Source: Ancistrus triradiatus (lineage: Eukaryota; Chordata; Actinopteri; Siluriformes; Loricariidae). Taken from it: a DNA stretch of 64,000 bases. Each line of letters opens with the position of its first letter. The stretch's first letter is position 1. The notes under the pieces are model-generated. The model saw only the letters and a program-made list of their open reading frames with translations. It did not search any database and was not told the DNA's origin. Of the stretch, positions 47,314 through 57,712 are shown one piece after another. The position numbers and the translations under genes were made by a program. Location of the stretch: NCBI GenBank assembly GCA_025084515.1, contig JAJAGP010003206.1, forward strand, positions 1-64,000, read 5' to 3'.

Positions 47314-48859
47314 CAATGTTGCTTGAAAGTTTGTGAACCCTTTATAATTTTCCATATTTCTACAGAAATATGACCTAAAACATCATCATATTTTCACACA
47401 AGTCCTAAAAGTAGATAAAGAGAAGCCAGTTATTATACTCGGTTATTTATTTATTGAGGAAAATTATCCAATATTACATATTAGTAAGTGGCAAAAGTAT
47501 GTGGATTAGCAGTTAATTTGAAGGTGAAATTAGAGTCAGGTGTTTTCAATCAATCTGATGACAATCAGGTGTGAGTGGGCACCCTGTGTTATTTAAAGAA
47601 CAGGGATCTATCAAAGTCTGCTCTTCACAACACATGATTGTGGACGTGTATCATCACATGTACAACGGAGGCTTCTGAGGACCTCAGAAAAAGATTTGTT
47701 GATGCTAGTCAGGCTGGGAAAGGTTACAAAACCATCTCTAAAGAGTTTGTACTACACCAATCCACAGTCAGAGAGATTGTGTACAAATGCAGGAAATTCA
47801 AGACCATTGTTACCCTCCCAGAAGTGGTCGACCAACAAATATCACTCCAAGAGGTCACAAAGGACCCCAGGGTAACTTCTAAGCAACTGAAGGCCTCTCT
47901 CACATTGGCTAATGTTAATGTTCATGAGTCCACCATCAGAAGAACACTGAACAACAATGGTGTCATGGCAGGGTTGGAAGAAGAAACCAAAAAGAACACT
48001 GCTGCTCGTCTGCAGTTTGCTAAAGATCATGTGGACGAGCCAGGAGGCTATTGGAAAAATGTTTTGTGGATGGATGAGACCAAAATAGAACTTTTTGGTT
48101 TAAAAGAAAAGCGTTATGTTTGGAGAAAGGAAAACACTGCATTCCAACATAAGACCCTTATCCCATCTGTGAAACATGGTGGTGGTAGTATCATGGTTTG
48201 GACCTGTTTTGCTGCATCTGGGCCAGGAAGGCTTTCCATCATTGATGGAACAATGAATTCTGAATTATATCAGAGAATTCTAAAGGAAAATGTCAGGACA
48301 TCTGTCCATGAACTGAATCTCAAGAGAAGGTGGGTCATGCAGCAAGACAATGACCCTAAGCACACAAGCCGTTCTACCAAAGAATGGTTAAAGAAGAATA
48401 AAGTTAATGTTTTGGAATGGCCAAGAAAAAGTCCTGACCTTAATCCAATCCAATCCGGAATGTTGTGGAAGGACCTGAAGTGAGCAGTTAATGTGAGGAA
48501 ACCCACCAACATCCCAGAGTTGAAGCTGTTCTGTACAAATTCCTCCAACTGGTGTGCAGGACTGATGAACAGCTCCAGGAAATGTTTCGTTGTAGTTATT
48601 GCTGCACAGGGGGGTCACACCAGATACTAAAAGCAAAGGTTCACATACTTTTGCCACTCACTTATATCTAATATTGGATCATTTTACTTAATAAGTAAAT
48701 GACCAAGTATATTTTTTTTGTCTAATTTGTTAAACTGGGTTCTCTTTATCTACTTTAAGGACTTGTGTGAAAATTTAGTCATATTGAAAATGTTTTAGGT
48801 CATATTTATGCAGAAATATAGAAAATCCTAAAGGGTTCACAAACTTTTAAGCACGACTG
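47314..48859 (+). mobile_element. Tc1-like element, family F1 copy d (full length)
   Basis: Both ends are present (CAATGTTGCTTGAAAG left, AAGCACGACTG right), each next to TA, for 1546 bp. It is the best full-length copy of the family in the window, although its transposase is broken. A second internal copy of the terminal motif (CAAAAGTATGTG near 47493, complement near 48649) resembles the double direct-repeat layout of Tc1 ends. Confidence 0.88.
47638..48483 (+). pseudogene. Transposase, F1 copy d
   Basis: 281 codons against about 340 for the family. The start is altered: the usual MARTREISEDL reads MWTCIITCTTEASEDL. Helix-turn-helix region about 20-55 (GKGYKTISKEFVLHQSTVRE). The first catalytic Asp is D146 (MDETKIELFG) and the second is D237 (QQDNDPKHTS). 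The third (E of NPIEMLW) is lost, because the sequence reads NPIQSGMLW after a small insertion. An in-frame loss of about nine residues lies near residue 75. The frame ends at TGA 48481 in ..WKDLK, where the family continues RAV.. (CGA to TGA); the C-terminus follows out of reach. Inactive. Confidence 0.88.
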
Positions 48860-49319
48860 TATATGTTTTATTATTCTTTATTATATTTTTATTTAGTAGC
48901 ACATTTAAATTTCAATGAAATAAGTCCTATATGCCTTATTGTCATTGTTAAACAAAGCTTTAGACTATGCACAGTCCATATCTGCTATCTTTTAAAGTCT
49001 CTACACCTGCTTCTTTCTCTACCAATCTCAACTCTAATAAATCTCTCCATCTCCTTGGCACTCACAAGTTTATTCCATCTTACTTGCTTTCTGTTGAGAT
49101 AGGGTTGACAGATCTGGCTGTGTGGTTGTTAGCTGATGCCCTTTGCTGAGGAGCAGGTCTTTGGCCCATCTGTCTGGCTCTGCTCACTCTGAGACAGAAG
49201 TGCACTGATCAAGTGATTCAACCACGCAGTGGTTCAAGCAAATGCCTTGTCACTGGTGCTATTTTAGACGCAACCATTTTGTTACTGTTCTAGGATCAAC
49301 TTCCTTTAAATGATGTAAA
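48860..49319. other. No feature seen
   Basis: AT-rich spacer between the Tc1-like copy and repeat Z. Confidence 0.5.
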
Positions 49320-49780
49320 AAGTTTGAGATTTTACAATGTAGCATTGTCTCATAACAGCTTTACAATTTTAGATTGCATTCTAATATCTAGGGCCAATCC
49401 CATACTGAGCAAGTCTAGGGTGACAATGGCAAGGAAAAACTCCTTAAACATTATAAGGAAGAAACCTTGGGAGAACCAAGACTCAGGAACGAAAGTTAGA
49501 AAAGTTACCCACCCGCTTTGGGTGGCTTAGATGATAAATGGAAGAATGAAACTAATTTAATTTGTCAAAAAACAGAAACTAACTAAACATTAACAGATAA
49601 ATAACACATTTAATAAAATAATGTAAACAATATTCATATCAGCATTATTTAGTCTGATACACAGAGTCACTTTAGGATCTTGAGTCCTCGGTGGGAATGT
49701 CCTTGGCGGCACATTGTCCCCAGCCAACCAGAGAAGGGAGAGAGTTACTGCCCTCTGGTGTGACATGGTGGGGCTGGAAC
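49320..49780 (-). repeat. Repeat Z, inverted copy
   Basis: The complement of the Z 3' end: TGTCTCATAACAGCTTTACA, then TGGCAAGGAAAAACTCCTTA and GGAAGAAACCTTGGGAGAAC. It is longer than the other two copies, reaching a GACATGGTGGGGCTGG segment near 49765. Confidence 0.65.
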
Positions 49781-50394
49781 TGATTATGAAAACAACTTGA
49801 GTGGACCTGAAGATATTGAAAGACATTTTAAACAAACAAAACAAACTTCCAAGAAGTAAACATACAAATGAATCGTGTTGGCATGTATCCTCCCACAATT
49901 TCACAGATCATAAGTCTCTCTCTAGCACTGGAGCATTGTTCATTTCACATCTCATTTGTTCACTAGTTAAGACATTTTTCTAGCTTAAGTTAGTATATAT
50001 TTTATCCTGGCTCTCTTTCCTTCTTGTAACAGCCTTTTAGTAACTGCTAACCCTGTTCACATGTTATGGCTGACCAAAGTAATGTGACTACTGTTAATGG
50101 CATACACAGGACTGCCAACTCTGTAGGTCCAGGAGACTCCTGAAATTCAAATGCAAAACTTGCATTTTCTCACAAAATTCTATCCAACTACATTAACATC
50201 ATTGCTGGTTCCAAGTATCTGAACAAAACAGTGAGCAGGTTGCTGATTGGTTCATTGCTGATACTTGGTATTGCTGATTGGTTGTCAACAAAGAAAGTTT
50301 CCGTTCATTTTACATTGGTCCGAAATGACATTCTTAAACAGTATGTACCAGATTTGATCCATTATGCACTTCTCGACCGTATGGTCTTACAGTA
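49781..50394. other. No feature seen
   Basis: No recognised repeat or coding sequence. Confidence 0.5.
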
Positions 50395-50810
50395 CAGTGG
50401 TGCTTGAAAGTTTGTGAACCCTTTAGAATTTTCTATATTTCTGCATAAATATGACCTAAAACATCATCAGATTTTTACACAAGTCCTTAAAATAGATAAA
50501 GAGAACCCAGTTAAACAAATGAGACAAAAATATTATACTCGGTCATTTATTTATTGAGGAAAATGATCCAATATTACATATTAGTGAGTGGCAAAAGTAT
50601 GTGAACCTTTGCTTTCAGTATCTGGTGTGACCCCCCTGTGCAGCAATAACTGCAGCTAAACATTTCCTGGAACTGTTGATCAGTCCTGCACACCGGCTTG
50701 GATGAATTTTAGCCCATTCCTTCGTACAGAACAGCTTCAACTCTGGGATGTTGGTGGCTTTCCTCACATTAACTGCTCGCTTCAGGCCCTTCCACAACAT
50801 TCGATTGGAT
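50395..50810 (-). mobile_element. Tc1-like fragment, family F1 copy e
   Basis: The left end CAGTGGTGCTTGAAAG after TA, then the terminal repeat and the antisense transposase C-terminus (50615-50800: MLWKGLKRAVNVRK.. to ..AAQGGHTRY). It is cut off at 50810. Here the codon that is TGA in copies d and f is still CGA (Arg), so the family's normal C-terminus is visible. Confidence 0.88.
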
Positions 50811-52649
50811 CCATAAACATATTCAACTCATTAGCTCTGCATTCGTGGCTATGGCCTTGGGTGATATTGAACCTGACTGTTACAAGTGGGAGTCAGCAAT
50901 AAGTGTAATAAAAGCAGCAAAAAGTGGAACAACTATTCACAACTAGGGACTAACTTACCCAAACATGTACAAACCCAGTGGTCAAAGACAGCTCATGTAT
51001 GTCTAGCCCATTTTTAGGGGTGCTTAGAAGTCCCAGCACCTCTAAATATAAGGGGTGAAATGTTGTTTTTTCTATTTTTTTTTTAATTATTATTTTTTTA
51101 ATGAAGTTTGTCTTTGATAAGCTGAAACATGTTAAAACCATTGAAAGGTTTAAAAATAATATTTTAACAGCCAAAATCCACCATATACCTTTGCCTCACA
51201 AATGGTGTGAATCCTCGTGATGGCTTTGTGGCTCAAAGGCTCAGTATTAAAGGAGGTTTTCTCAGATTTTATAGTGCCATTCTAGTCGTAGTGTTTCCCT
51301 TACCCAAAAGTCAGATGTTATTCCTTCTCAAGTGTGGAAATCTTAGCCCAAAAGTACAATAAAATGTAGAAACAAAAAACAAATTGGGTGGGGGATGTTG
51401 TTATGGGTGAGATCCTACAACCACCCCTTATAAGTAATTGTTGGTAAATAACTACAAATACCATGTCAAAGTACTGGTACTACTATCATACACTGGGAGA
51501 AACTCACTTCCCACAACAAATCTAAGTTATGGTGCATTCGACTAAAGCTCAGAACTCAGACTTTCATCCACTGAGTAGGAAATTTAAAGAACGAGGCTGT
51601 TTTTACATTGTTGACTGAAGCACAGGAAATTTTTTGAGGTGAATTGGCGAGGACTTCATTTAGCAAGCTCTAAAAAACATGTCACTAGCCTATATTCATT
51701 GATATAATTATTCATATAAGCATTTGTTCAACCAAAGTGTGATGTGTAGATCCTTAGATAAACCAGAAAAGTGGAAATTATACTATCTGGAGATTTATTC
51801 AAAACTCTGGGGTAATACCTTCTGGGCTTAGGCCTGGATCTTTATATGCACAGTTAGTGCCCCTGTTCACCTGTAATGTGGGCTTTTATGGCTACATTTA
51901 GATTTTAATCTTGGTGGAATAAATGTGGGGCAGTGTGAATTTGCATGCAGTACATCACTGACATTTTACTTATGATTGCAAGTGAAATGTTAGTGGCCGG
52001 TCAATTTAAAATATTCTGTAAATATATATAAATTAACAGGTTTTTGCTATCTACAGTCCCTATTGCTCAAATAAGCAAAGAATAATGAGAAAATTAATGA
52101 ACCAGTCATATGGAAAATGCTTTGTTAACTATGCCCGTAGCTAGTGTATGGCCAGTGTGTGTAGAAAGAGAGACAATGTATTTGGAGATATGTGAGATGT
52201 GTTGGGGTGTACAGAAAGCTATTTTCTCAGTACAATTTTACTTTGCATATCTATTAAATGGCAGCCTGTACCCATCTGTGGAGACGAATGGAGACCTATA
52301 TTTGACACAGAATTAAAAGTAAAATACGAATTATATTAAAACACAAAATTGATTTTCTGGGGTAATGTGATATAAACGTAATTCAAACTGTCTTACAGAA
52401 CTAAAACTTCTCTCTAATATACTGTACACAGTTGAGTCTGCTATCCAAAGTCCCATTATCCGAATTCCTACTGCATATGTGGTACTTTAATCCCCTAATG
52501 TGCTATCTGTGTCACAGGTCAGTGGGTCCAGGACCCAAGTGCAAAGCACCAAGCCACTGTCTTCAGCCACAAGGGATCACTGGCTTACAAAGCCAGATGC
52601 AAAGCGGAGTGCTAGAAGCAAAACAGTCTTATTGGGATGTCTTAAAGTA
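50811..52649. other. Non-genic DNA, no gene seen
   Basis: AT-rich. 52500-52640 with AGGACCCAAGTGCAAAGCAC might be an LTR scrap, but too little is left to say. Confidence 0.5.
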
Positions 52650-52942
52650 CAGTGGTGCTTGAAAGTTTGTGAACCCTTTAGAATTTTCTATATTTCTGCA
52701 TAAATATGACCTAAAACATCATCGGATTTTCACACAAGTCCTAAAAGTAGATAAACAGAACCCAGTTAAACAAATGAGACAAAAATATCACACTTAGTCA
52801 TTTATTTAATGTGGAAAATTATCCAATATTACATATTAGTCAATCAATGGGATGACAATCAGGTGTGAGGGGGCACCCTGTTTTATTTGCAGGGATCTGT
52901 CAAAGTCTGCTCTTCACAACATATGTTTGTGGAAGTGTATCA

Positions 52943-53936
52943 TGGCACGAACAAGGGAGATTTCTGAGGACCTCCAAAAATAAAGTTGTTGATGCTCACC
53001 AGGTTGGAAAAGGTTACAAAACCATCACTAAAAAATTTGAACTCCACCAATCCACAGTCAGACAGATTGTGTACAAATGGAGGAAATTCAAGATCATTGC
53101 TACTCTCCGCAGGAGTGGTCACCCAACAAAGATCACTCCAAGAGCATGGTGTGTAATAGTTGGCGAGGTCACAAAGGACCCCAGGGTAACTACTAAGCAA
53201 CTGAAGGCCTCTCTCACATTGGCTAATGTTCATGAGTCCACCATCAGAAAAACACTGAACAACAATGGTGTGCATGGCAGGGATGCAAGTAGAAAGCCAC
53301 TGCTCTCCAAAAAGAACATTTCTGCTAGTCTGCATTTTGATAAAGATCATGTGGACAAGCCAGAAGGCTAAGGGAGTTTTTCCTTGCCACTGTCGCCCTA
53401 AGCTTGCTCAATTTGGGACTGGACGTAGTTATTAGGAGATAATCTAAACTTGTGAAGTTGCTTTTTTGACAATGCTCCATTGTAAAAAGCGCTATATAAA
53501 TAGATCTGACTTGACTTATTGGAAGAATGTTTGGTGGATGAATGAGACCAAAATAGAACTTTTTGGTTTAAAAGAAAAGTGTTATGTTTGGAGAAAGGAA
53601 AACACTGCATGCCAGCATAAAAACCTTATCCCATCTGTGAAACATTGTGGTGGTAGTATCATGGTTTGGGCCTGTTTTGCTGCATCTGGGCCAGGACGGC
53701 TTGATGGAACAATGAATTCTGAATTATATCAGAGAATTCTAAAGGAAAATGTTAGGCCATCTGTCCATGAACTGAATCTCAAAAGAAAGTGGGTCATGCA
53801 TCAAGAGAATGACCCTAAGCACACAAGTCGTTCTACCAAAGAATGGTTAGAGAAGAATAAAGTTAATGTTTTGGAATGGCCGAGTCAAAGTCCTGACCTT
53901 AAATCAATCGAAATGTTGTGGAAGGACCTGAAGTGA
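52943..53936 (+). pseudogene. Transposase, F1 copy f, interrupted
   Basis: The normal start MARTREISEDL is kept at 52943, but a frameshift near 52980 breaks it; the +1 frame then continues NKVVDAHQVGKGYKTITKK and HTH..HQSTVRQIVYKWRKF up to DKPEG at 53368. After repeat Z it resumes at 53518 with WKNVWWMNETKIELFG. The first catalytic Asp has become Asn (GAT to AAT, 53541). QENDPKHTS shows the second catalytic Asp mutated to Glu-Asn context, and E of SIEMLWKDLK remains. It ends at TGA 53934 at the same codon as copy d. Dead in several ways. Confidence 0.88.
53371..53517 (+). mobile_element. Repeat Z inserted in F1 copy f
   Basis: Begins AGGGAGTTTTTCCTTGCCAC and ends GCGCTATATAAATAGATCTG ACTTGACTT. 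Transposase coding is contiguous on both sides (..PEG | WKN..), so the insertion is clean. Only a 2-3 base duplication can be seen. Confidence 0.8.
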
Positions 53937-54352
53937 GCAGTTAATGTGAGGAAACCCACCAACATCCCAGAGTTGAAGCTGTTCTGTATGGAGGAATGGG
54001 CTAAAATTCCTCCAAGCGGGTGTGCAGGACTGATCAACAGTTACAGGAAACGTTTAGTTGCAGTTATTGCTGCACAGGGGGGTCACACCAGATACTGAAA
54101 GCAAAGGTTCACATACTTTTGTCACTCACTAATATGTAATATTGGATAATTTTCCTCAATAAATAAATGACCGAGTATAATATTTTTGTCTCATTTGTTT
54201 AACTGGGTTTTCTCATGTGAAAATCTGATGTTTTGGGTCATATTTATGCAGAAATATAGAAAATTCTAAAGGGTTCACAAACTTTCAAGCACCACTGTAG
54301 AGAAGATGTTCTTCTGTTAAAATTTGATATTTAATATATATTTATATATTAA

Positions 54353-54740
54353 TCTACAGGTAGTCCCTGATTTACGATGGGGACCCAGGAAAAAATGTAC
54401 GGTGAATTTTCATAGTAAAACTGTGAACTGCTTGACAGTTTTAAAGTGAATTTTCACAGTTTGGCCTTGAAGTTCACAGTTCTACTACAAATTTTTTTGG
54501 TAATTTGGCCACTTCATGATTCTACTGTGATATTTCATAGTACAACTGTAAACTTGGTGGACGATGAACTGACCATGAATTATTTCACAGTTGTACTATG
54601 AATTTTGGTGGTAATTTGGACACTTCTTGGTTCTACTGTCAAATTTCACAGTACATTTTTTCCTGGGGATACGTTCCGACAAATCCATTGTAAGTTGAAT
54701 TTATTGTAAACCGAGGAATTTATATATACATATACGTGTA
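54353..54740. mobile_element. Pogo-like end with nested miniature element
   Basis: Outer sequence ACAGGTAGTCCCTGATTTAC and, after the insert, GTTCCGACAAATCCATTGTA resemble the ends in repeat X (5158-5215). The outer element is incomplete. See the nested element at 54384-54667. Confidence 0.55.
54384..54667. mobile_element. Miniature inverted-repeat element
   Basis: Perfect 17-bp terminal repeats: CCCAGGAAAAAATGTAC at 54384-54400 and GTACATTTTTTCCTGGG at 54651-54667. The body holds several CACAGTTCTACTA / TACTGTGAAAT-type short repeats. It interrupts the outer sequence GATGGGGA-TACGTTCC; the duplication is only 2-4 bp and ambiguous. No coding. Superfamily not identified. Confidence 0.75.
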
Positions 54741-54766
54741 TTTTTTTGCCCCATACACACACACAC

Positions 54767-54804
<38 letters not shown>

Positions 54805-54815
54805 ATGGGCCAAAA
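54738..54815. repeat. CA/TA/TG microsatellite palindrome
   Basis: (CA)n then (TA)n then (TG)n, flanked by TTTTTTTGCCCCATA on the left and TATGGGCCAAAAAAATA on the right, which are near-complements. The whole 75 bp can fold into a long hairpin. The arms look like two facing termini of Tc1-like family F3. Confidence 0.85.
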
Positions 54816-54862
54816 AAATATTTAGTCAGTCACTAATTGTGCAAGTTCTCCTACTTATAAAG

Positions 54863-55446
54863 ATGAGAAGGAAGAAAATTGTAGACCTGCACCAGGCTGG
54901 GAAGAGTGAATCTACAATAGGCAAGCAGGTTGGTGTGAATAAATCAACTGTGGGAGCAATTGTAAGACATACAAGACCATTGATGATCTCCCTTGATCTG
55001 GGGCTCCATGCAAGATCTCATCCCGTGGGGTCAAAATGCTCGAGAGAACGATGAGCAAAAATCCCAGAACTACACGGAGGGACCTGATGAATGCCAGGCG
55101 TGTCCCCCTGCTTATGCCAGTACATGTCCAGGCCCGTCTGAAGTTTGCCAGAGACCATATGGATGGTCCAGAAGAGGATTGGGAGAATATCATGTGGTCA
55201 GATGAAACTAAAATAGAACTTTTTGGTATAAACTCAACTCGGAGGAAGAAGAATGCTGAGTTGCGCCATACCTACTGTGAAGCATGGGGGTGGAAACATC
55301 ATGCTTTGGGGCTGTTTTTCTGCAAAGGGGACAGGACGACTGATCCATGTTAAAAGAAGAATGAACGAGGCCATGTATCGTGAGATTTTAAGCCATCAGT
55401 GAGAACATTGAAGATGGAATGTGGCTGGGTTTTCCAGCATGACAGT
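54863..55446 (+). pseudogene. Transposase 5' part, family F3
   Basis: Starts MRRKKIVDLHQAGKS with an N-terminal helix-turn-helix region (GKQVGVNKSTVGAIV). Frameshifts follow near 54970 and 55036. The central part reads RTTRRDLMNARRVP and VHVQARLKFARDHM, then the first catalytic Asp in IMWSDETKIELFG. The second Asp is in VFQHDSV near 55438, exactly where the LTR insertion begins. The third catalytic residue and C-terminus are missing. Confidence 0.82.
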
Positions 55447-56000
55447 GTGTTTTTGGGATTCAAAGATTCCCACACTAGACACAAGGCGGAACCCAAAATG
55501 CAGACCCAAGAAGACGAGGACAGCAAAGAAGACGATTTATTAAACAAAAGTGTAGGAACCAAAGTGACGGATGAGTAAACGTACACTTGAACCAGGCTAA
55601 GATCCAGGAAAACTGGCGAGGTGAAGAAAGAAACCAGGACGTGAGACGGCGGCGTGTGGTGAGTCCTCCCTGTGGTGGATGGTACAAGCAGAAGTTGTTG
55701 TCACAGGGAACTGGGGTTCTGTATCCAGACGGACTCGGGCCTAGAGGTCTATGGGGGGAGAGAAAGGAAAAATAAGGTGGCGAAATAAAACCTGGCGTGA
55801 GAGCTGAAAACAAGCAGGACAATAAACAACAAACAAAACCTGGCGTGAGAGCCGAAATAAAAATATAAACGGAGAATAACAGTGCAGGTAACAACTAACG
55901 AAAGCGGCAGGATAACTAGAAAGCAGGAAGTAGCGATAGCAGGCTGGCACGTTACCAGTAGAACTAAAACAAAGGCTAGAGGCTAGGCTATTGCTAGCGT
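55447..56000 (-). mobile_element. Solo LTR in F3 element
   Basis: Read on the minus strand it has TCTCACGCCAGGTTTTGTTT repeated twice, a poly(A) signal in GTTTAATAAATCG (about 55534-55546), and a 3' end near TGAATCCCAAAAACAC. The 5' edge is unclear. It is related in wording to the LTR at 36690-37340 (CCAGGTTTTGTTT, TTGTCCTGCTTGTT). Confidence 0.6.
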
Positions 56001-56272
56001 GGCAAATTAATTGCATGAACTATTCAAAGTAAACATGAATCGCTGAGTTGAACTTATTGACCAAATACTTATTTTAAACCATAATTTCCAAATAAATTCT
56101 TTAAAAATCCTACAGTGTGATGAATTTTTTTGCTCATTTTGTCTCTCATAGTTGAAGTGTACCTATGATGAAAATTACAGACGTCTTTCATTTTTCTAAA
56201 TAGGAGAACTTGCACAATTAGTGACTGACTAAATTTTTTTTTTGCCCCACTGTATACACATATATATATATA

Positions 56273-56344
56273 CTGCTCAAAAAAATAAAGGGAACACGTG
56301 GAGTTATATTGTGTTGCTTAAGTGTTCCCTTTTTTTTTTTAGCA

Positions 56345-56345
<1 letters not shown>
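56273..56345. mobile_element. 73-bp mini-transposon (end-to-end deletion)
   Basis: Bounded by TA on both sides. Left end CTGCTCAAAAAAATAAAGGG and right end CCCTTTTTTTTTTAGCAG are terminal repeats of a known-looking fish Tc1-like family. The two ends are fused with almost nothing between. Confidence 0.75.

Positions 56346-56400
<55 letters not shown>
56346..56400. repeat. (TA)n microsatellite
   Basis: About 27 uninterrupted TA units directly after the mini-transposon. Confidence 0.95.
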
Positions 56401-56402
<2 letters not shown>

Positions 56403-56414
56403 TGTTTTTATTAA

Positions 56415-56475
56415 TTTTTACATCTGCAGTACTGTATTCTTAGTGCAAATAAGTCTCCATGGGTCCTAAAAAGGG
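56415..56475 (+). repeat. Repeat X fragment
   Basis: ACTGTATTCTTAGTGCAAAT then AAGTCTCCATGGGTCCTAAA, the same as 32128-32180. Confidence 0.75.
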
Positions 56476-56586
56476 TTATATTGACTGCCAACCGAAAGCC
56501 ATGATCCACCACCCAAATAGTACCTGATCTGTGGGGGTCCCCGTACCTGAGCAGTTAGCGCCGCCAGCTCCATACCTGAGGACGCC

Positions 56587-56793
56587 GTGCCCCTTAGCTC
56601 CGTATCTGACCATGTTAGCTTAATACCTGAGCAGCTAGTGCCACCAAGCTCCGTACCTGAACAAGCCGTGCTCTTTAGCTCCGTACCTGAGCAGTTAGCG
56701 CTGCCCGTCACGCCCCTTAGCTCCGTACATGAGCATGTCAGCTCTGTGCTTGAGTCTTTTGCACGCTGGTTGCACCACGGTCATTGCTGCTGA
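56587..56793 (+). CDS. Short ORF with SSVPEQ repeats
   Basis: 68 codons: repeats of SSVPEQ such as IPEQLVPPSSVPEQAVLF and SSVPEQLALP, then VHEHVSSVLESFARWLHHG. It is closely similar to the 27-residue unit (..TLFSSVNEPLAP..) on the minus strand at 35310-35774. Ser/Pro/Glu-rich, no enzymatic motif. Probably a residue of a repeat-expanded gag-like region; not known to be translated. Confidence 0.35.
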   Translation: MPLSSVSDHVSLIPEQLVPPSSVPEQAVLFSSVPEQLALPVTPLSSVHEHVSSVLESFARWLHHGHCC

Positions 56794-57129
56794 TGTTCAG
56801 CCAGTCAGGGAACTCGCGCCAGCCTTTTCATTGGTCTTGCTAGGTCTAGCCTCGTTTCCGAGCCGCCAGCGCCAAGGTCCACCCCTGAGCCGCCTGTGCT
56901 GAGCTCCGCCTCTGAGCCTCTCGTGGTTAGTCCTAAGCTCAAGCCAATTAGGCAAAGTCCTGTCTGGGACCCTTCATTCCCTACCCCCCAATTAGCCCTT
57001 ATTTAGAGGCGATTCCTGCCTACCGATGCCATTTTTGACACCATGCGCTCAACCCTGAGTGTGTCAGACAGGCTAGGGGAGTTTTCCGTCACGCTTGGGG
57101 GCATCATGATGCTGCCCCTTGGGGGGGGA

Positions 57130-57712
57130 GTACTATTAGGGGTCACGCTGATCCTGGCTCGTGACGCTAGAGGTCAGCGTTGACTCATTCTTGCGGCATG
57201 ACCTTGCTCGGCGTGATTGCTGATGTGTCAGCTCTGATTTGGCATAATTCGCGTAAGTGGCGACACCTGTTGGTGGGGCTATTTAAGTACACCTTTTAGA
57301 CCATCACCTTTGTCGCAGCATCGGACTCTTTCGCCCTCACATGACATGTATGCTCGTGCTCGCTAGTTGTTTTGTCAGGGATAGAAGTAAGCTGCTGATT
57401 CATAGATCGCCAGCTATAGGCAGTCAGGAGGCTGCTTGATAACTGTCAGGGCTTAGATTTAGTGTAGGGCAAGCTTTTCTAGCGCTCACGGTTGCTGTTC
57501 TTCCTCAGCTTGTTTTTTGGGCTCGCTCGCTGCGGCAAAGCACACCTTGCCTCCTCCCTCTCGCGCCGGGGGAATAAAATGTTCCCCTCCCGATCACACC
57601 CAAAAAGGACACTGTGCTGCTTATCAGCCTGGTCCTTTCGCTTCGTGTCCTTCTCATGCTCACGGAAGCTACGAGGGAACTGTACTTGATCTGTGGGGGT
57701 CCTGACCATTAG
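57130..57712 (+). repeat. 3' LTR of repeat-filled element
   Basis: Starts at about TATTAGGGGTCACGCTGATC, has GGCTATTTAAGTACACC (TATA-like, about 57277-57283) and GGGGAATAAAATG (poly(A), about 57570-57580). The first 400 bp are repeated at 61454-61856. Confidence 0.75.

Larger units (their letters stand above)
52650..54297 (+). mobile_element. Tc1-like element, family F1 copy f, with insert
   Basis: Both terminal repeats are present next to TA (CAGTGGTGCTTGAAAG at 52650; TTTCAAGCACCACTG to 54297). A 147-bp repeat Z copy splits the transposase at 53371-53517. Confidence 0.9.
54804..56252 (+). mobile_element. Tc1-like element, family F3, split by LTR
   Basis: The left end ATGGGCCAAAAAAATATTTA and the right end TTTTTGCCCCACTG (followed by TA) bracket a broken transposase and a minus-strand LTR insertion (55447-56000). 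Confidence 0.82.
56505..57712 (+). mobile_element. Non-autonomous LTR element remnant
   Basis: The tail of a 5' LTR (TACCTGATCTGTGGGGGTCC at 56521-56540) is followed by a 590-bp repeat-type interior, a polypurine tract (CTTGGGGGGGGAGT, 57118-57131) and a full 3' LTR (57130-57712). The 3' LTR ends with the same TTGATCTGTGGGGGTCC. No gag-pol. The interior encodes the same LFSSVPEQLA-type repeat as the minus-strand element at 35 kb. Confidence 0.7.

Noticed and set aside
55587..55775. 62-codon plus ORF
   Set aside because: Lies across a minus-strand solo LTR; no motif.
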